Assembly (NCBI GenBank): GCA_037129695.1
Contig: JBAXUL010000079.1
Coordinates: forward strand, 1 to 18,730
Direction of reading: 5' to 3'
DNA from: CAINVV01 sp037129695
GTDB taxonomy: Bacteria > Bacteroidota > Bacteroidia > Bacteroidales > Prolixibacteraceae
DNA: 18,730 nt
Shown: positions 15,359 through 18,730 of the stretch, piece by piece
Numbering within the stretch: position 1 is the first letter of the stretch
How the letters are laid out: each line of letters starts with the position of its first letter
The notes under the pieces: generated by a model
Told to the model about the DNA's origin: nothing
The model's database searches: none
The model's input: only the letters and a program-made list of their open reading frames with translations
Translations under genes and position numbers: made by a program

Positions 15359-16066
15359 ATGGTACTCTTAAAGATCATGCCTCTTCTGGTTTGGATGGTA
15401 TTTTCATTTGCTCGCACCTCCGCGCAGGTAACTGACGATTCCACCATACAACGTATCCAGTATTTGAACAAAAGTCTGCATTCCGATCAGCAGGGTACAC
15501 GACTCTGGTGGCACAGCTGGTTAGGATTATACAGCGCGGCAACAATAGGGCAGGGGATGGTCGTTTTATCTTCCGATGAAAAATCAACCAGGCAAGATAT
15601 GGCCCTCGGGGCTGCCACTACTTTGATCGGAGTGGCAGGTCAATTTATTTCCTCTTTTCAACCTGCTCCTTTTTCGAACAAATTGAGCATGTTGCCTGAA
15701 GGGACCAGTGCAGAACGACAATATAAATTGACAATGATGGAAAAATTATTGTCAGATCGCAGTGTGATGGAGACGGAAGCTCGAAAATGGAAGGCACACC
15801 TCCTGCCAACCGGCATAAATTTGGCCTCAGGATTGGTGACCTGGATCGGCTTTCACCGGACAGTGTGGGACGGAGTTGTCAATTTTGGGTTGAATTGCGT
15901 TCTCACCGAGGCACAGTTATGGACTCAGCCTATCCGGGCAAAGCGTGCACTTAAGCGCTACAAGGAACAATTCAGTGACCGAGGGATATCTTTTCATCCT
16001 TATCGGGAAGTAAACTATAACTTCATCGTTTCGTCCGCCGGGGCTGGTGTTCGGGTAACATTCTGA
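15359..16066 (+). CDS. Exported protein of unknown function
   Basis: I do not recognise this family. From the ATG at 15359 it has 235 residues and opens with a good Sec signal peptide (MVLLKIMPLLVWMVFSFARTSAQ, cleavage likely around TSAQ). An earlier in-frame ATG at 15323 would overlap the MFS gene by 14 bp and put 12 polar residues before the signal, so I prefer the later start. The mature part has moderately hydrophobic stretches (WLGLYSAATIGQGMVVL, ALGAATTLIGVAGQFIS, GINLASGLVTWIGF) separated by charged segments. It ends in VSSAGAGVRVTF, with alternating residues and a terminal Phe as in outer-membrane beta-barrels. Tight spacing suggests translation coupled to the MFS gene. It may be a small outer-membrane or envelope protein; the function is open. 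Confidence 0.7.
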   Translation: MVLLKIMPLLVWMVFSFARTSAQVTDDSTIQRIQYLNKSLHSDQQGTRLWWHSWLGLYSAATIGQGMVVLSSDEKSTRQDMALGAATTLIGVAGQFISSFQPAPFSNKLSMLPEGTSAERQYKLTMMEKLLSDRSVMETEARKWKAHLLPTGINLASGLVTWIGFHRTVWDGVVNFGLNCVLTEAQLWTQPIRAKRALKRYKEQFSDRGISFHPYREVNYNFIVSSAGAGVRVTF

Positions 16067-16122
16067 CAGGGTCGGATTTCCTGCCTGATCAGAGTTTTCA
16101 CTCGGGTATTCTGTGACAAAAT

Positions 16123-16170
16123 AAAGAACCACTGATTTCAAGAAATATTTCTTTGAATCAGTGGTTCTTT
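16123..16170. terminator. Bidirectional terminator (near-perfect 48-base palindrome)
   Basis: AAAGAACCACTGATT (16123-16137) is the exact inverse complement of 16156-16170. Inside, 16138-16146 pairs with 16147-16155 with one wobble and one mismatch, so almost the whole 48 bases fold on themselves. Both outer ends are A3/T3 flanked. It sits between convergent genes and can end transcripts from both sides. Confidence 0.85.
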
Positions 16171-16240
16171 CTGTGTTATTGATACTTCGCTTTTTTTGCG
16201 GATTTGCCTTGCTTCAGCAATTGTTAATTCGTCACAAGTG

Positions 16241-18730
16241 CTAATTTTTCTTTCCGGATGTCATTTTTGTTTCCCTGTTCATCTCGAAGATATCTGTGCT
16301 GATGGAAGAATCACCGATCAGGTGTTTGCAAAAATAGTCGCCTTTCAGCCAGAAAACATATTCTGTATCTGAGCCATACGGATGGCGCTCACCGGGAAGG
16401 ATGAAGAAATCGAATCTTTTGTTGGCTTTGATCAGGGCATTCACCATGCGGAGGGTGTTGCCGGGATGAACATTGTTGTCGATGTCGCCGGTGATCAGCA
16501 GCAAGTTGCCTTTCAGGTTTTTGGCAAGCTGTGTGTTTTTTTCGATGTCATACACAAAGAGGGTTTCACCTTCATTGTTCTTCATTTCTTTGACCCCCTG
16601 GTGTGTCTCACTCCACCACCGGTTGTATATCTGGTTCTCGTGATTGCCCGAAGAAGATACCGCCACCTTGAAGAAATCAGGGTACTGGCACAAGGCTGCC
16701 GTCGACATGAATCCACCGCCTGAATGGCCTGTGATGCCCACCCTGGTGATGTCAATAAATTTGTATTTGTCGGCCAATTCTTCTGCTACATATTTTTTGT
16801 CGGCCAGGCCATAATCCCTCAGATCGCCGTATCCATAGTTGTGATACCATTTGGAGCGGTTCGGGTTTCCTCCCCTGTTTCCAAGTGTAATAACGATAAA
16901 TCCGAGCTGAGCAAGCCGATCGGTACGGTCCATCCGGCTCGAAAATGCTGCATTGACAGCTTCCGTTTGCGGACCGGGGTAGACATATTCGATTAGCGGG
17001 TAGACTTTGGTTGAATCGAAATCAAAAGGTTTGTACATGACGCCATAAATGTCGGTAATACCATCGGCTGCCTTGGCTTTGAATGGTTCCGGAAATTTGT
17101 ATCCTGCTGCAAAAAGGTTTTTCAGATCGGAGGCAGCCAATTCCATCACTGGCTTACCCAGGGCATCCCTGATTTCGGATTTGGGTGCCGTATTCACCCG
17201 TGAGTAGGTATTGACAAAGTATTTATAGGAATCGCTCATCTCCGAATTGTAGGTGTAATTACCGGGGTTCAGCAGCTGCAAACCGGTACCGTCGAGATTG
17301 ACACGGTAAAGATGATCGTAGTATGGATTTTCGCCTGCTTCTCGTCCGTTGGCAGTGAAATAGAGTACCCTGTTTTTTTCATCGAGTCTCACAATGTCGC
17401 TGCAGTGCCATGGACCGGAGGTAATCTGGTTTTTCAGAATTCCATTTTCATCGTACAGGTAGAAATGACCCCATCCGTCGCGTTCCGACCAATGAACGAG
17501 CTCCTTGCCGTTACCCAGGATTTGTAATCTTTTGGTTTCGATGTAGGTATTCATCCTTTCTTCAATCAAAACCTTCGTTTCACCGGTTTCTGTGTTAACT
17601 GAACAAATATCGGTGCGGTACAAATCGCGGCTTGCCCTTGTGAAAAATAGTTTGTCGGAGGTTTCAGACAACCACATGGAAGGCACATAGTCTTCAGCGC
17701 GTTGCTTGTTGGTCAGGTTGGCCCTGTGGATGGAAACATTCTGATCCTTGAATTGATCGATTGATATCTTTTTTCCTTTTTTTGTACTCCAATCAAATAT
17801 CCACAATTCATCCTGAGGCGCTTCTTTCTCACCGGGCATCTGGTATTTATAGGTTTCCAGTTCAGGCCGGGGTTCTTTCAGAACGTTAATCACCCACAGG
17901 TCTTTGACTTTCCTGCTGTCATCCCGGATCAGAGCGAATTTTTTGGAGTCGCGCGACCAGGTCAGATAAGCACCTTTTCTTTTTTTCTTTTCTTCCTTGA
18001 TTTTCTTTTCATCATCGTTGGAAGCGGGTGTATAACCACCACCGTATCCATAGTCTTTGATTCCATCGGTGGTCAGTTGATGTTCAACGACTGTGCTGTC
18101 CTTTTCATCTTTTTTGGCTTTCTTGTAATTTTCCTTGTCCATCCAGAAAAGATTATAATCACGTCCGAAGAGAATGTACTCACCATTCGGGGAAATATTG
18201 GCCCAATCAGGATTCTCCTTTTCCTCTTTCCAATCCTTGATTTGGGTCAGTTCACCTGTTTTTAGGTTGTATTCCAGGTGGAACACCGCTTTCTTTACTT
18301 TGTCCTTTTCGCTTCCGGGTTTGATTCCTTTTTTGGCCTGCAGACTGTCTTTTGCTGTTGATGTTGAATCTTTTTTCTGGTTAGATTTGGATTTTGCAAC
18401 CAGATCCTTTGTCTTTTCTTCATCCTGGCTTGAGGTTACATCGAACTGAAAAACAGTATCGTTCTTCTTAAACCTGGGTTTGATGACAGGAAGGTGCTGC
18501 CAGTCGTATGGATCCCTGGTGATTTTTGTCAGCATGGAAGCCATGGCATGGTTGTCGAACAGGTAAGTCTTGGATCTTTTGTCGAGATCGACCAAATAAA
18601 AGGATACGCCCTCCGAAGTTGTGTCGGTGTACCAGAACTGGTCTCCGGTCTTCAGCCACTTCGGAGTGACCGATGTGCTGAATACCATCTTGCTTATTTT
18701 GGTTGGTGAAAACCGTTCTGCAAGCCGGTA
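16241..18730 (-). CDS. Dipeptidyl peptidase IV-like serine peptidase, family S9 (N-terminus outside window)
   Basis: A secreted-type prolyl oligopeptidase-family enzyme that would release dipeptides from peptides. The frame is open to the right edge, with YRLAERFSPTKISK preceding the first visible Met at 18688, so the signal peptide and true start lie outside; 829 residues are visible. The N-terminal two thirds form the DPPIV beta-propeller, starting at the typical VTPKWLKTGDQFWY stretch. The C-terminal alpha/beta-hydrolase has the nucleophile serine in GHSGGGF (codon 16721-16723), the acid in GDIDNNVH, and the histidine in GERHPYG (codon 16382-16384), so the triad is complete. Two unusually Lys/Asp/Ser-rich inserts lie in the propeller (about 18274-18427 and 17967-18138). 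It ends in EMNRETKMTSGKKN. Its neighbours do not indicate a specific peptide substrate. Confidence 0.92.
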   Translation of the reverse strand, partial: YRLAERFSPTKISKMVFSTSVTPKWLKTGDQFWYTDTTSEGVSFYLVDLDKRSKTYLFDNHAMASMLTKITRDPYDWQHLPVIKPRFKKNDTVFQFDVTSSQDEEKTKDLVAKSKSNQKKDSTSTAKDSLQAKKGIKPGSEKDKVKKAVFHLEYNLKTGELTQIKDWKEEKENPDWANISPNGEYILFGRDYNLFWMDKENYKKAKKDEKDSTVVEHQLTTDGIKDYGYGGGYTPASNDDEKKIKEEKKKRKGAYLTWSRDSKKFALIRDDSRKVKDLWVINVLKEPRPELETYKYQMPGEKEAPQDELWIFDWSTKKGKKISIDQFKDQNVSIHRANLTNKQRAEDYVPSMWLSETSDKLFFTRASRDLYRTDICSVNTETGETKVLIEERMNTYIETKRLQILGNGKELVHWSERDGWGHFYLYDENGILKNQITSGPWHCSDIVRLDEKNRVLYFTANGREAGENPYYDHLYRVNLDGTGLQLLNPGNYTYNSEMSDSYKYFVNTYSRVNTAPKSEIRDALGKPVMELAASDLKNLFAAGYKFPEPFKAKAADGITDIYGVMYKPFDFDSTKVYPLIEYVYPGPQTEAVNAAFSSRMDRTDRLAQLGFIVITLGNRGGNPNRSKWYHNYGYGDLRDYGLADKKYVAEELADKYKFIDITRVGITGHSGGGFMSTAALCQYPDFFKVAVSSSGNHENQIYNRWWSETHQGVKEMKNNEGETLFVYDIEKNTQLAKNLKGNLLLITGDIDNNVHPGNTLRMVNALIKANKRFDFFILPGERHPYGSDTEYVFWLKGDYFCKHLIGDSSISTDIFEMNRETKMTSGKKN

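Noticed and set aside
1..18730. tRNA or rRNA genes
   Set aside because: I read the intergenic stretches for cloverleaf arms and TTCGANTC-type loops and found none; nearly all the rest is occupied by well-supported protein genes.

Overview
The window looks like chromosomal DNA from an anaerobic or facultatively anaerobic member of the Bacteroidota, probably Bacteroidales-like. The evidence is: close resemblance of the housekeeping proteins (RlmD, PPDK, MnmA, the DUF2520/KdsC-type pair) to that phylum; almost no Shine-Dalgarno sequences; several TAnnTTTG boxes, the Bacteroidota -7 promoter element, upstream of genes; a fused ResB-CcsA (system II) cytochrome c synthase; and an S9 dipeptidyl peptidase of the secreted type. 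A HydE fragment points to an [FeFe]-hydrogenase, and PPDK fits a PPi-linked fermentative glycolysis. Order and genus cannot be fixed from this sequence. No rRNA, tRNA, CRISPR array, IS element or phage gene was seen.

Layout. 1-761 (-): 5' part of hydE, running off the left edge. 839-2020 (+): mnmA, divergent from hydE. 2082-2996 (+): CPBP-family membrane protease. 3155-4066 (+): O-acetylserine-dependent cysteine synthase, followed by a hairpin terminator. 4134-5555 (-): rlmD with a GTG start. 5712-6242 (-): KdsC-type HAD phosphatase. 6416-7177 (-): Rossmann/DUF2520 protein. 7380-10091 (+): pyruvate phosphate dikinase, with divergent -7 boxes in the 202 bp upstream and a strong terminator behind it. 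10330-13032 (+): ccsBA. 13077-13805 (+): NrfJ-like two-domain lipoprotein. 13851-14013: inverted repeat built from CACAGAG units. 14044-15336 (+): FLVCR-like MFS transporter. 15323 or 15359 to 16066 (+): exported protein of unknown function. 16123-16170: near-perfect palindrome, a bidirectional terminator. 16241 to the right edge (-): S9 dipeptidyl peptidase, N-terminus outside the window.

How the genes fit together. Most of the window is housekeeping: tRNA and rRNA modification, cysteine synthesis, central carbon metabolism. The most interesting part is 10.2-16.1 kb. A 900-residue CcsBA with all the expected heme-ligand histidines is followed at 44 bp by an NrfJ-like lipoprotein. This is the nrfI-nrfJ pairing known from the Wolinella nrfHAIJ operon, but no nrfH or nrfA cytochrome gene is in the window. 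Next come a transporter resembling FLVCR (a eukaryotic family linked to heme and choline transport) and an exported protein of unknown function. A joint role in heme delivery or cytochrome c maturation is an inference from gene order only; a large inverted repeat separates the two pairs and they may be separate transcription units.
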